From: CAHJXF01 sp038254545
GTDB taxonomy: Bacteria; Pseudomonadota; Gammaproteobacteria; Burkholderiales; Burkholderiaceae_D
Reading direction: 5' to 3'
NCBI GenBank assembly: GCA_038254545.1
Contig: JBBSGB010000035.1
Span: 1 to 37,979, forward strand
Length of the DNA: 37,979 nt
Part shown: one piece after another, positions 14,990 to 22,905 of the stretch
Layout of the letters: every line of letters starts with the position of its first letter
Numbering within the stretch: position 1 is the first letter of the stretch
Program-made: the position numbers and the translations under genes
Notes under the pieces: model-generated
Databases searched by the model: none
Told to the model about the DNA's origin: nothing
What the model saw: only the letters and a program-made list of their open reading frames with translations

Positions 14990-16380
14990 TCGCGCGAAAG
15001 TTCGCCTGCCTCCTGACGATCGCCGCGTTCGCCTGCGGATCTTCGCTCGCTGCGACGAAGAGCAACGCGAAGTCTTCGTCCCCGAGCAAGCAGCCGCGCA
15101 AATCGATCAAGGCGCCGAACCAGGCACAGGACCCGCGCAAAGAGCAGGCGCGCCAGACCGCCGAGCGCGAGCGCCTGGTAGAGCGCATCGTCGCGTTGAA
15201 AAAAGAAATTGCGGCGGGCGAGAAGTCGCGTGCGGATAGCGCCGCGTCGCTTGCCCGCGCCGAGCGGGCGCTGGCTGCGGCAAACAAGAAGCTCGAACAA
15301 CTGGCTCTGCGGCAACGCGATGTACAACAGCGCATCGCCGACCTCGATAGTCAGCGGTCGAGCAAGGAAGGCGAAGTCGGCAGACGGCAAGGTGATCTCG
15401 CACGCACCGCTACTGCGATCCTGGCCAACGCGGATCGTGATCCGTTGCAGCTCTACCTGACCGGGCGCGACCCGAACGCGGTGATGCTAGACGATGCCTA
15501 CCTCGGCTACCTCGCGCGAGCCGAGGTCGCAGAGGTCGATACGCTGCGCGGTCACGTGACGAAATTGCAGGAGCAAAGGCAGCACGCCGATGCCGAGAAC
15601 CGCGTACTCGCGCAGGAGGCCGATGCGCAGAAGTCCGCGCGCGAGTCGCTGGTGGCCGATCAGGGCGCTCAACGAAAGACTCTCGCGACGCTTTCGCAAA
15701 CGCTCGCCCTGCAGCGCAAGTCCGCGAGCGCGCTCGAAGCCGACCAGAAGCGCCTGTCGCGCGTCGTCGAACAGCTCCAGCGCGAGATCGACAGGCGGGC
15801 CGCAGAAGAACGTGCGCGCCGCGAGCTGGCCAGGCGCCGTGCGGACGAAGACGCCAAGGCGCAGGCCGCTGCGGCCGCGCGAAAGAAGAACGGTTCGCGC
15901 CGTCCGTCACCGCGCGCCACCGAGGAAGGGCCTCCGCCCACGCGCATCGAGTCGGTACCCGATGCATCGGTCGTCAGCGGCGATTTCGCGCAGCAGCGCG
16001 GGCGCCTGCGGCTGCCGGTGCGCGGCCCGTTGGCGGCGCTCTACGGCACAGCGCGCGGCGAAGGTGGAGGATCGTGGAAGGGCCTGTTCATCAAGACCGA
16101 AGCGGGCGCCGAGGTGCGCGCGGTTGCAGCAGGCCGGGTGGTGTTCGCCGATTATCTGCGCGGCTTCGGCAACCTCTTGATCGTGGATCACGGCGACCAA
16201 TATCTTTCGATCTACGGCAACAACGAAACCCTGCTCAAGCATGCGGGCGACGCGGTCAAGGCCGGCGACGTGGTTTCGCTCTCCGGCAACAGCAGTGGCG
16301 ACGACCAGACCGGTCTATACTTTGAACTCCGTTTTCGCGGCAAGCCGTTCGATCCGATGGGGTGGGTCGGGGCGCGTTGA
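14986..16380 (+). CDS. EnvC-like murein hydrolase activator (degenerate LytM/M23 domain)
   Basis: Periplasmic protein of 464 residues from a GTG start that overlaps the gpmA stop. It has a signal peptide (about 1-22), a long coiled-coil region (about 45-290), a disordered linker and a C-terminal LytM domain (about 346-464). The zinc-peptidase residues are replaced: Lys at 365 where active enzymes have the first His, Asn at 412 in IYGNN instead of YGH, and Tyr at 445 in LYFELR instead of LHFELR. This is the pattern of EnvC, which activates amidases for septal peptidoglycan splitting rather than cutting itself. It lies between gpmA and ctpA, as in related genomes. Confidence 0.9.
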   Translation: MIARKFACLLTIAAFACGSSLAATKSNAKSSSPSKQPRKSIKAPNQAQDPRKEQARQTAERERLVERIVALKKEIAAGEKSRADSAASLARAERALAAANKKLEQLALRQRDVQQRIADLDSQRSSKEGEVGRRQGDLARTATAILANADRDPLQLYLTGRDPNAVMLDDAYLGYLARAEVAEVDTLRGHVTKLQEQRQHADAENRVLAQEADAQKSARESLVADQGAQRKTLATLSQTLALQRKSASALEADQKRLSRVVEQLQREIDRRAAEERARRELARRRADEDAKAQAAAAARKKNGSRRPSPRATEEGPPPTRIESVPDASVVSGDFAQQRGRLRLPVRGPLAALYGTARGEGGGSWKGLFIKTEAGAEVRAVAAGRVVFADYLRGFGNLLIVDHGDQYLSIYGNNETLLKHAGDAVKAGDVVSLSGNSSGDDQTGLYFELRFRGKPFDPMGWVGAR

Positions 16381-16492
16381 AACCTGCAGGCGCGCTGGCT
16401 CGTATCTTTCAGTACGGCGCGTGTCGGCGCAGTGGCGCATGAAGCTGTCACAGAAAACCTGATTCTCGGCACGAATGCTGCATTGTCGTATC

Positions 16493-16510
16493 CATATCGG
16501 GCACGATATG
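16493..16510. promoter_or_regulatory. Inverted repeat in the ctpA upstream region
   Basis: CATATCG and CGATATG form a perfect 7-bp inverted repeat with a GGCA spacer, about 120 nt upstream of ctpA. It could be an operator for a dimeric regulator near a ctpA promoter. The rest of the 248-bp gap (16381-16628) shows no other clear signal and no convincing -35/-10 pair. Confidence 0.3.
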
Positions 16511-16628
16511 CCTCGTGATCGATGTCATTTTTGCCTGTGTTGATCGACCAAGCTTGAAAGGCGTCATCTCTGGCCCACGGGCCCACCGAATTCCTGTCTG
16601 TGTCGTACCGTCATTCGAGAACATCTCC

Positions 16629-18161
16629 ATGCGCAAATCCCTCAAGAACATCGGCCTGATCTCCACCGGCGTGCTGGCTGGCGTGCTCCTGTCGCTCGGC
16701 ATCACCGCGACCGCGCAGCGCGCCTCGGACGCGCGAGCGCCGCTACCGATCGACGAAATCCGTCAATTCACCGACGTATTCGGTGCGATCAAGACCAGTT
16801 ACGTCGAGCCGGTCGAAGACAAGAAGCTGATCACCGAGGCCATCAACGGCATGGTGTCGGGGCTTGACCCTCATTCGGCGTATCTCGACGAAAAGGCCTT
16901 CAAGGAGTTGCGCGAGACGACGGTGGGACGTTTCGGCGGCCTGGGTATCGAGGTCGGCCGTGAAGACGGTACCGACGACGGCTCGGGATTCATCAAGGTG
17001 ATTTCGCCGATCGAAGGCACGCCCGCGTTCCGGGCGGGCATCAAGCCCGGCGACTTGATCATCAAGATCGACGACAAGAACGTGAAGGGCCTGAAGTTGA
17101 ACGAAGCCGTCACCAAGCTGCGCGGCGAGCCCGGCAGCAAGGTCACGCTGACGATCGCCCGCAAGGACGTTCCGACGCCCATCGTCGTACCGCTGGTGCG
17201 CGAAGAGATCAAGGTCCAGAGCGTGCGCGCGAAGATCGTCGAGCCGGGCTACGGCTATGTGCGCGTCTCGCAATTCCAGGATCCGACGGTCGCCGACCTC
17301 GCCTCCAAGCTCGAGGAACTCTACAAGGCCGGGCCGTTGAAGGGCTTGGTGCTCGACCTGCGCAACAATCCGGGCGGCGTGCTGCCCGGTGCGATCGGCG
17401 TGTCGGCGGCCTTCCTTCCCAAGGACAGCCTGATCGTCTCGACCAAGGGCCAGATCCAGGAAGCCCAGGGCAAGTTCACCGCGAACCGCGACGAATACCA
17501 GCGTGGCGGCGCGGACCTGTTGCGCGACGTTCCGCAGGGCGTGCATGACGTCCCGTTGGTGGTGTTGGTCAATGGCGGATCGGCTTCGGCATCCGAGATC
17601 GTCGCGGGCGCGCTACAGGATTACAAGCGTGCCAAGGTGCTCGGCACGACCACCTTCGGCAAGGGTTCGGTACAGACCATCCTGCCGTTGCCGCCGGATC
17701 GCAAGACCGGCATCAAGCTGACCATCTCGCGCTACTACACGCCCAACGGCCGCTCGATCCAGGCGACCGGCATCGTTCCCGACTACGTGGTGGACGACAC
17801 GGCCCAGGGCAACATCTTCGCGTTCCCCCGCGAGGCCGACCTCGATCGGCACCTGAACAACACGACCGACACGGCCGCGATAGTTGCCGCGAACGAATCC
17901 GCACGCCGGGACGCGCTGTCACCCGAAGAGCGCAAGGCCGAAGACGAGCGTCGTGCGGCCGCGTTGAAGAAGCCGATCGAGTTCGGCTCGAAGGACGACT
18001 ACCAAATGCAGCAGGCGCTGCACCTGCTCAAGGGCGAGCCGGTCGAAACCAAGAGCATGACGGCCGCGCTCAATCGTGAGCAAGTCGATGCCAAGACGAA
18101 GGACATGAAAGCGGCGCCGAACAAGACCACCGAGCCGACGCCGACCTCGACCAGGCCCTGA
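16629..18161 (+). CDS. ctpA: C-terminal processing peptidase, S41 family
   Basis: Periplasmic serine protease that trims or degrades proteins from the C-terminus. The ATG at 16629 gives 510 residues starting MRKSLKNIG and a signal/anchor helix (about 7-30); an upstream ATG at 16515 adds 38 residues with no signal character. A PDZ domain lies at about 95-180 (GRFGGLGIEVG, AGIKPGDLIIKIDD). The protease domain includes VLDLRNNPGGVL and NGGSASASE, with Ser320, Lys345 in FGKGSVQ and Gln349 as the catalytic set by spacing to CtpB and Prc. It is next to an EnvC-like gene, a pairing suggesting cell-wall control. A strong terminator follows. Confidence 0.95.
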   Translation: MRKSLKNIGLISTGVLAGVLLSLGITATAQRASDARAPLPIDEIRQFTDVFGAIKTSYVEPVEDKKLITEAINGMVSGLDPHSAYLDEKAFKELRETTVGRFGGLGIEVGREDGTDDGSGFIKVISPIEGTPAFRAGIKPGDLIIKIDDKNVKGLKLNEAVTKLRGEPGSKVTLTIARKDVPTPIVVPLVREEIKVQSVRAKIVEPGYGYVRVSQFQDPTVADLASKLEELYKAGPLKGLVLDLRNNPGGVLPGAIGVSAAFLPKDSLIVSTKGQIQEAQGKFTANRDEYQRGGADLLRDVPQGVHDVPLVVLVNGGSASASEIVAGALQDYKRAKVLGTTTFGKGSVQTILPLPPDRKTGIKLTISRYYTPNGRSIQATGIVPDYVVDDTAQGNIFAFPREADLDRHLNNTTDTAAIVAANESARRDALSPEERKAEDERRAAALKKPIEFGSKDDYQMQQALHLLKGEPVETKSMTAALNREQVDAKTKDMKAAPNKTTEPTPTSTRP

Positions 18162-18178
18162 ACGTCGGGCAAGACAAG

Positions 18179-18217
18179 AGCCGCTGGTCGCAGTCGACGA
18201 CCAGCGGCTTTTTCTTT
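18179..18217 (+). terminator. Rho-independent terminator after ctpA
   Basis: A 12-bp perfect stem AGCCGCTGGTCG / CGACCAGCGGCT (18179-18190 with 18198-18209) and a 7-nt loop are followed by TTTTCTTT. It lies 17 nt after the ctpA stop and separates the gpmA-envC-ctpA unit from the adenylyltransferase gene that starts at 18256. Confidence 0.93.
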
Positions 18218-18255
18218 GGGCCGGCACAATGCGCCAAGGCTCTTTCGCGAACGCC

Positions 18256-19065
18256 ATGAACGACCGACAACTGCTGCGCTATTCGCGTCACATCCTGCTC
18301 GACGACATCGGCATCGAAGGCCAGGAGAAGTTGCGCGATGCGCATGCGCTGGTGATCGGCGCGGGTGGCCTCGGCTCACCGGCTGCGATCTATCTGGCCG
18401 CGAGCGGTGTGGGCAGGTTGACGCTGGTGGATGGCGACGAGGTCGATCTCACCAATCTGCAGCGGCAGATCCTGCATGGCACGCCCGACGTCGGCGTAGC
18501 CAAAGTCGCTTCGGGCAAGAGCGCGTTGCACAGACTCAATCCCGATGTCGAGATACGAACCCTGAACGAGCGGGTCGCAGGCGAACGCCTGCAGGCGCCG
18601 ATCGCCGAGGCCGACGTGGTGCTCGATTGCAGCGATAACTTCGCGACGCGCCATGCGATCAATCGCGCGTGCGTCGCGGCCAGGAAGCCCCTGGTGTCGG
18701 GCGCGGCGATCCGCTTCGACGGGCAGATCGCGAGCTTCGATCTGCGGGTTGCGCCAGCGCCAGCGCCAGCGCCGCTGCGCCCGCCCTGCTATGCCTGTCT
18801 CTTCCCGGAGAGCGATGAAGTCGAAGACGTGCAGTGCTCGACGATGGGCGTGTTCGCGCCCCTGACCGGCGTGATCGGCGCGATGCAGGCCGCGGAAGCG
18901 ATCAAGCTCGTGATCGGATTGCCATCGTTATCGGGACGGCTGCTGCTGTTCGATGCGCGATCGACCCACTGGCAGACGATCGTCCTCGAGCGCGATCCGG
19001 GCTGCCCGGTCTGTGGTGACGACGCAGTCCGTGACGGCGCCGGTCATCAGCGCGTCTCCGCTTGA
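18256..19065 (+). CDS. MoeB/ThiF-family ATP-dependent adenylyltransferase
   Basis: E1-like enzyme that adenylates the C-terminal glycine of a MoaD or ThiS-type sulfur carrier, for molybdopterin or thiamine synthesis. The ATG at 18256 gives 269 residues; an ATG at 18229 is in frame but adds nine unconserved residues. The nucleotide motif GAGGLGSPAAIYLAASG starts at residue 35, with VDGDEVDLTNLQRQILH and DCSDNFATR following. Zinc cysteines are C178, C181, C250 and C253. A short GCGCCA repeat encodes an Ala-Pro run at about 167-173. MoeB and ThiF cannot be told apart here, as no partner gene is in the window. Confidence 0.88.
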   Translation: MNDRQLLRYSRHILLDDIGIEGQEKLRDAHALVIGAGGLGSPAAIYLAASGVGRLTLVDGDEVDLTNLQRQILHGTPDVGVAKVASGKSALHRLNPDVEIRTLNERVAGERLQAPIAEADVVLDCSDNFATRHAINRACVAARKPLVSGAAIRFDGQIASFDLRVAPAPAPAPLRPPCYACLFPESDEVEDVQCSTMGVFAPLTGVIGAMQAAEAIKLVIGLPSLSGRLLLFDARSTHWQTIVLERDPGCPVCGDDAVRDGAGHQRVSA

Positions 19066-21041
19066 GGGGCAAGCGCAGTAGCAGCGGCGGCTGGGGCCGA
19101 GGTCGGCGCGATGCCCGACGAATCGCTCACCCGCGCGAGGCTCTGCAGAAAGCGGTCGGCGTCCTGAAAGCCGATCACGGCCGTGTCCGCCATCATCCTG
19201 CCGTCGCGGTCGAAGAACACGATGCCTGGCGGGCCGAACAGTTGAAAGCGCTTGAGCATCGCGCGATCGTCGGCGTCGTTCGCGGTCACGTCGGCCTTGA
19301 GCAGCAGGAAGCCCTGCATGCGTGAAGCCACGCGCGCATCGGTATAGGTGTAGCGCTCCATCTCCTTGCACGACACGCACCAGTCGGCATAGAAATCGAG
19401 CATCACCGGCCGGCCCGCGGTCGTCGCGTCGGCAATGCGACGATCAAGATCGGCCGTGCCCTTGACGATTTCGAAGCGCGGACCCGCGCTGGCCGACAAG
19501 TTCGCCTCACCGCTACCCGAAGCGCGCTGCGCGAGATGCGCGAGCGGTTGCAGCACATCGCGACCGCCGGTCGCCAACCCGACGAATTCGACCGCCCCCG
19601 CGAGCAGCAACAACACTCCGAGGCCCTTGCCCAATCGCATCACGCCACGCGCGTCCGGCGCGAGCGCATCGAACACCCGCAGGTACATCGCGCTGACGAT
19701 CGCGAGCGCCGCCCACCCGAGCATGATCAACCACGACGGCAGGATCGGCGTGACCATCCACAGCGCGACCGCGAGCAGCAGCACGCCGAAGAACTGCTTG
19801 ACCGTATCCATCCACGCGCCCGCGCGTGGCAACAGCGAGCCGGCGGACAGGCCGATCAAGAGCAGCGGCACGCTCATGCCGACCGCGAGCGAGAATAGCG
19901 CGAGGCCACCGATCAACACATCGCGCGTCTGCGAGATGTAGAGCAACGTGCCCGCGAGCGGCGCAGCGATGCAGGGGCCCACGATCAACGCGGAGATCGC
20001 GCCCATCGCGAACACGCTTGCGAGGCGCCCCGCGCCCAGGCGTTGCGATCCATCGTCGCGTGCGGTGCCCGACGTCGCAGCGACCCGCCCCGACCAATGC
20101 GCGAGCTTTGCCTGCACATGTGCCGGCACCTGCAATTCGTAGAAGCCGAACATCGACAGCGACAACACCACCAGCATCAACGCGAATGCGCCGAGCAGCA
20201 GCGGCGTCTGCAGCATTGCCGCCAGCCCTTCACCGGCGAGGCCGGCTGCGATGCCGAGCAGGGTGTACACCAGCGCAAGCCCGAGCGAGTACGCCAGTGC
20301 GAGGATGAAGCCGGTGCCGCGCGTGGTCTTCCGGTTCGACGGCGACGCGTCCGACTGTCCGACGATAATCGACGACAGAATCGGCAGCATCGGCAACACG
20401 CAAGGCGTGAATGCGAGCAAGAGCCCGAGGCCGACGAAGAGCAGCGCGATCCATCCAAAGTTGCCGCTCTTCAAGGTGCGCGCTATGCGTGACGAGTCGT
20501 CGAGGGCGGTCGAGGTTGCGGGCGATGCACGGGCAGCCGACGCGGGACCCACGCTATCGAGCGGATTCGATGGTCCGCCAGCCGCGGCCAATTTCAGCGT
20601 GGCGCGCGCGACCTGCGGCGGATAGCAGAGCCCTGCATCGGCGCAACCTTGCGAGGTGGACAGCAGGGTCACCGGACCGGTCGCGCCCTGCACGGGGATG
20701 CGGACCGCGACTTCATGCCGATAGTGCTCGACATTCTTTCCGAAGGTCTCGTCGAACTTGATCTCACCCTTCGGCAATACCGGCTCGCCCAGCGTCGCGC
20801 CCCCCGAGGTCGCGGGATCGAGCGTGAACTTGAAGCGCTCGCGATAGAGGTAGTAGCCGTCAGCGATGCCGTACTTGACCTCGATAGACTTCGCGTCGAT
20901 CACGCGGGCGCTGAACGGAAACGCTTGCTCGGGCTCGAGGAAGGCCGCGCGCGCAGGCGCCGCCGTACACAGCGACGTGACGACTGCAAGCGCGAGCAAC
21001 ATGCGCATGACGAAGGACCTGCTTGCAAGCATCGTATTCAT
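19047..21041 (-). CDS. dsbD: Thiol:disulfide interchange protein DsbD
   Basis: Carries electrons from cytoplasmic thioredoxin across the inner membrane to periplasmic disulfide isomerases. At 664 residues it has all three domains: a signal peptide (about 1-32), the alpha domain with C133 and C139 in GCADAGLCYPP, a membrane domain (about 195-500) with C214 in FTPCVLPML and C357 in GPCIAAPL, and a C-terminal thioredoxin-like domain with CVSC at 555-558. The start overlaps the cutA stop by 4 nt. The 3' end overlaps the convergent adenylyltransferase gene by 19 nt. Tight coupling with cutA is common in proteobacteria. Confidence 0.97.
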   Translation of the reverse strand: MNTMLASRSFVMRMLLALAVVTSLCTAAPARAAFLEPEQAFPFSARVIDAKSIEVKYGIADGYYLYRERFKFTLDPATSGGATLGEPVLPKGEIKFDETFGKNVEHYRHEVAVRIPVQGATGPVTLLSTSQGCADAGLCYPPQVARATLKLAAAGGPSNPLDSVGPASAARASPATSTALDDSSRIARTLKSGNFGWIALLFVGLGLLLAFTPCVLPMLPILSSIIVGQSDASPSNRKTTRGTGFILALAYSLGLALVYTLLGIAAGLAGEGLAAMLQTPLLLGAFALMLVVLSLSMFGFYELQVPAHVQAKLAHWSGRVAATSGTARDDGSQRLGAGRLASVFAMGAISALIVGPCIAAPLAGTLLYISQTRDVLIGGLALFSLAVGMSVPLLLIGLSAGSLLPRAGAWMDTVKQFFGVLLLAVALWMVTPILPSWLIMLGWAALAIVSAMYLRVFDALAPDARGVMRLGKGLGVLLLLAGAVEFVGLATGGRDVLQPLAHLAQRASGSGEANLSASAGPRFEIVKGTADLDRRIADATTAGRPVMLDFYADWCVSCKEMERYTYTDARVASRMQGFLLLKADVTANDADDRAMLKRFQLFGPPGIVFFDRDGRMMADTAVIGFQDADRFLQSLARVSDSSGIAPTSAPAAAATALAPQAETR

Positions 21042-21418
21042 CGATCGATTTCTTCTCGTATTCCAGGCTGTGTCTCGCTCGCGATCCAGTCGAGGTATTC
21101 GTGTGAGCCGCGATCGACGCGTACCGCGACGATCTCCGGCAGTTCATAAGGATGATGCTCGCGCAGAAACATTTCAATGGCGTCGAAGCGGCTCGCTTCG
21201 GACTTGATCACGAGTTGCACTTCGTCGTCGCGCTGCATCTTGCCCTGCCATCGATAGACTGACTTGATGCCGGGAACGATATGCACGCAAGCGGCCAGGC
21301 GTTGTTCGACCAGCAGTTCGGCAAGTCCGTTCGCCGCGTCGTGATCGGCCACGGTCGTGAAAATGAAAATCGCGTCGACGATCGCTTCGGTGCTCATGAG
21401 TTGAGTCGCCGTTCGCAT
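21038..21418 (-). CDS. cutA: Divalent cation tolerance protein CutA
   Basis: Small trimeric CutA1 protein linked to copper and other divalent metal tolerance; its mechanism is unclear. The open frame gives 126 residues; an internal ATG at 21397 (MSTEAIVD) would give 119 and fits the family length better, and neither has a strong ribosome binding site. Family blocks are FIFTTVADHDAANGLAELL, RLAACVHIVPGIKSVYRWQG, EVQLVIKSEASRFDA and HHPYELPEIVAVRV. It is translationally coupled to dsbD by an ATGA overlap and lies just after the broken ABC exporter. Confidence 0.93.
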   Translation of the reverse strand: MRTATQLMSTEAIVDAIFIFTTVADHDAANGLAELLVEQRLAACVHIVPGIKSVYRWQGKMQRDDEVQLVIKSEASRFDAIEMFLREHHPYELPEIVAVRVDRGSHEYLDWIASETQPGIREEIDR

Positions 21419-21445
21419 CGCTTCATTACGAACGGCGTTCGTCGG

Positions 21446-22059
21446 TCACTTCAACAACCGACGCCGCGTCACGATCACGGCGACCCAGAAACCCAGCACG
21501 CAATACGCGATCAGGATCGCGAGATCGAACAACGGCTTGTCAGGGACGCGCCCCAGGATCAGCGGGCGCACCAGATCGACCGCGGCCGACAGCGGCAGCC
21601 ATTGCGCAACCGCCTGGACCCACGGCGGCAGCTGCGTGAACGGAAGGAACACGCCCGACAGGAACCACATCGGCGTGACGACGATGGTGAAGTAATAGGT
21701 GAAGAAATCGTAGTTCTTCGCGAACGCGTTGACGACCAGGCCGAGCGCGGCCGCGGTCAGTCCGATCAGGAACAGGAGAGGCAGCACCAGCAGCATCGTC
21801 CATTCACGCGACAGGCCGAGCGCGAAGATCACGAGCAGGATCGCGATGCCCGGGAAGATGCTCTTGGTCGCGGCCCACATCAGCTCAGCGGCGAGCACGT
21901 CGTCCAACGACGGAGGCGCGTTCATCATCGCCTCCCAGCTCTTTTGCACATGCATGCGCGTGAACGCCGAGTAGAGCGATTCGAAGGTCGCGGCGTTGAA
22001 CGCGTTCTTGCAGATCGCGCCTGACGCGAGGAACACGATGTAGCGCACGCCGTCGATCG
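21446..22059 (-). pseudogene. NodJ-type ABC-2 permease, N-terminally truncated remnant
   Basis: The frame from about 22054 to 21446 encodes about 200 residues that match the C-terminal three quarters of an ABC-2 permease of the NodJ type. It starts at DGVRYIVFLASGAICKNA and continues with ATFESLYSAFTRMHVQKSW, MNAPPSLDDV, TPMWFLSGVFLPFTQLP and a basic C-terminus. There is no start codon of its own at this point. About 60 N-terminal residues expected for the family are missing. Instead the frame is preceded, out of phase, by the first 73 codons of an ABC ATPase. A deletion of roughly 0.9 kb is inferred from family lengths; a local assembly error is the main alternative. Confidence 0.8.
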
Positions 22060-22278
22060 GCGCAGCGTGGTGGTCTTGCCGGCGCCATTGGGACCGAGGA
22101 TCGCGAAGCATTCGCCGCGCATGATAGTCAGGTCGAGGTCCTTGACGACATCGTTGCCGTTGAAGGACTTGCACAGTCCGAGAATTTCGATGACCGACGG
22201 GAGGACTGCGACGTGGGCCGCCGGGATGGCTGCGCGGCCGATCGCGCGATCATCGAAAGCTGGCAGCGCGTCATTCAT
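22060..22278 (-). pseudogene. NodI-type ABC transporter ATPase, N-terminal fragment
   Basis: From the ATG at 22278 the frame encodes 73 residues that look like the start of an ABC ATPase: VIEILGLCKSFNGNDVVKDL, MRGECFAILGPNGAGKTTTLR with a complete Walker A. After the final Arg the sequence stops resembling an ATPase and, in a different frame, continues as the permease remnant. The Q-loop, ABC signature and Walker B are therefore absent, so no working ATPase can be made. The reading frame runs on out of phase to 21925. The gene begins directly after the likely terminator of the rplQ transcript and has no obvious ribosome binding site. Confidence 0.82.
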
Positions 22279-22290
22279 CGCACGCGTACG

Positions 22291-22342
22291 CAAAAGATGT
22301 GCGCGTGGCGCGAGCAGATTGCGCGGCTCGCTTAAGCCACGC
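22291..22342 (-). terminator. Putative terminator of the alpha (rpoA-rplQ) operon
   Basis: On the minus strand, 6 nt after the rplQ stop, a two-part hairpin forms: outer stem GCGTGGC / GCCACGC (22336-22342 with 22303-22309), a TTAA bulge on one side, and inner stem GCGAGC / GCTCGC around a 10-nt loop. GCACATCTTTT follows. The T run is short and set back from the stem, so efficiency is uncertain. Confidence 0.5.
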
Positions 22343-22348
22343 AGAAAA

Positions 22349-22738
22349 TCAAGAGGCCGCTTCGGGCACTTCGGTCGGCTCGGGTCTATCCATCAATTCG
22401 ACATACGCCATCGGCGCGTTGTCGCCGACGCGAAAGCCGAACTTGAGGATGCGCAGGTAGCCGCCGTTGCGCGTCTTGTAGCGCGGGCCGAGTTCCTCGA
22501 ACAGCTTGACGACCATCTCGCGGTCGCGCAAGCGATTGAACGCGAGGCGCTTGTTGGCGAGCGTCGGTTCCTTGCCCAGGGTCAAGATGGGCTCGACGAC
22601 GCGACGCAGTTCCTTCGCTTTCGGCAGCGTGGTCTTGATAACTTCGTGCTTGAGCAGCGAGTTGGTCATGTTGCGAAACATGGCCAGTCGATGGCTCGAG
22701 GTGCGGTTGAGTTTCCGCAATCCGTGACGGTGACGCAT
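22349..22738 (-). CDS. rplQ: 50S ribosomal protein L17
   Basis: Large-subunit protein bL17 near the exit tunnel. The 129 residues begin MRHRHGLRKLNRTSSHRLAM and include the typical FRNMTNSLLKHEVIKTTLPKA segment and a C-terminal YLRILKFGFRVGDNAPMAY block, with a short acidic tail EPTEVPEAAS. It is the last gene of the alpha operon, 167 nt after rpoA, and a hairpin lies in that gap. A likely terminator follows. Confidence 0.98.
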   Translation of the reverse strand: MRHRHGLRKLNRTSSHRLAMFRNMTNSLLKHEVIKTTLPKAKELRRVVEPILTLGKEPTLANKRLAFNRLRDREMVVKLFEELGPRYKTRNGGYLRILKFGFRVGDNAPMAYVELMDRPEPTEVPEAAS

Positions 22739-22858
22739 GGCGACTTCCTTTCAAGAATCTATGAGACCGACTTCTTCGATCGCCAGTAGAGCCGGCGCGG
22801 TTCGGTTTTTCGAGGCAGAACAATCGATCCATCAGGGCAATGTTTCAGCCCACAAGTT

Positions 22859-22884
22859 GTCGGTCCGGTCACGAACGGACCGAC
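22859..22884 (-). other. Perfect hairpin between rpoA and rplQ
   Basis: GTCGGTCCG and CGGACCGAC form a perfect 9-bp stem with an 8-nt loop, 21 nt after the rpoA stop. No T run follows, so it is more likely an mRNA processing or stability element than a terminator. It is not the same sequence as the two related hairpins after rpsD and rpsK. Confidence 0.5.
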
Positions 22885-22905
22885 GTGAATCCTCAAGCAA
22901 GCTTC

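Noticed and set aside
16515..16628. Longer CtpA starting at the ATG at 16515
   Set aside because: The extra 38 residues have no signal-peptide character and would bury the true signal/anchor helix that begins just after the ATG at 16629.
21925..22293. A complete 122-residue gene from the TTG at 22293 through the junction
   Set aside because: Only the first 73 residues from 22278 look like a protein family. The remainder is the permease sequence read in the wrong frame, so this is a deletion product, not a new small gene.
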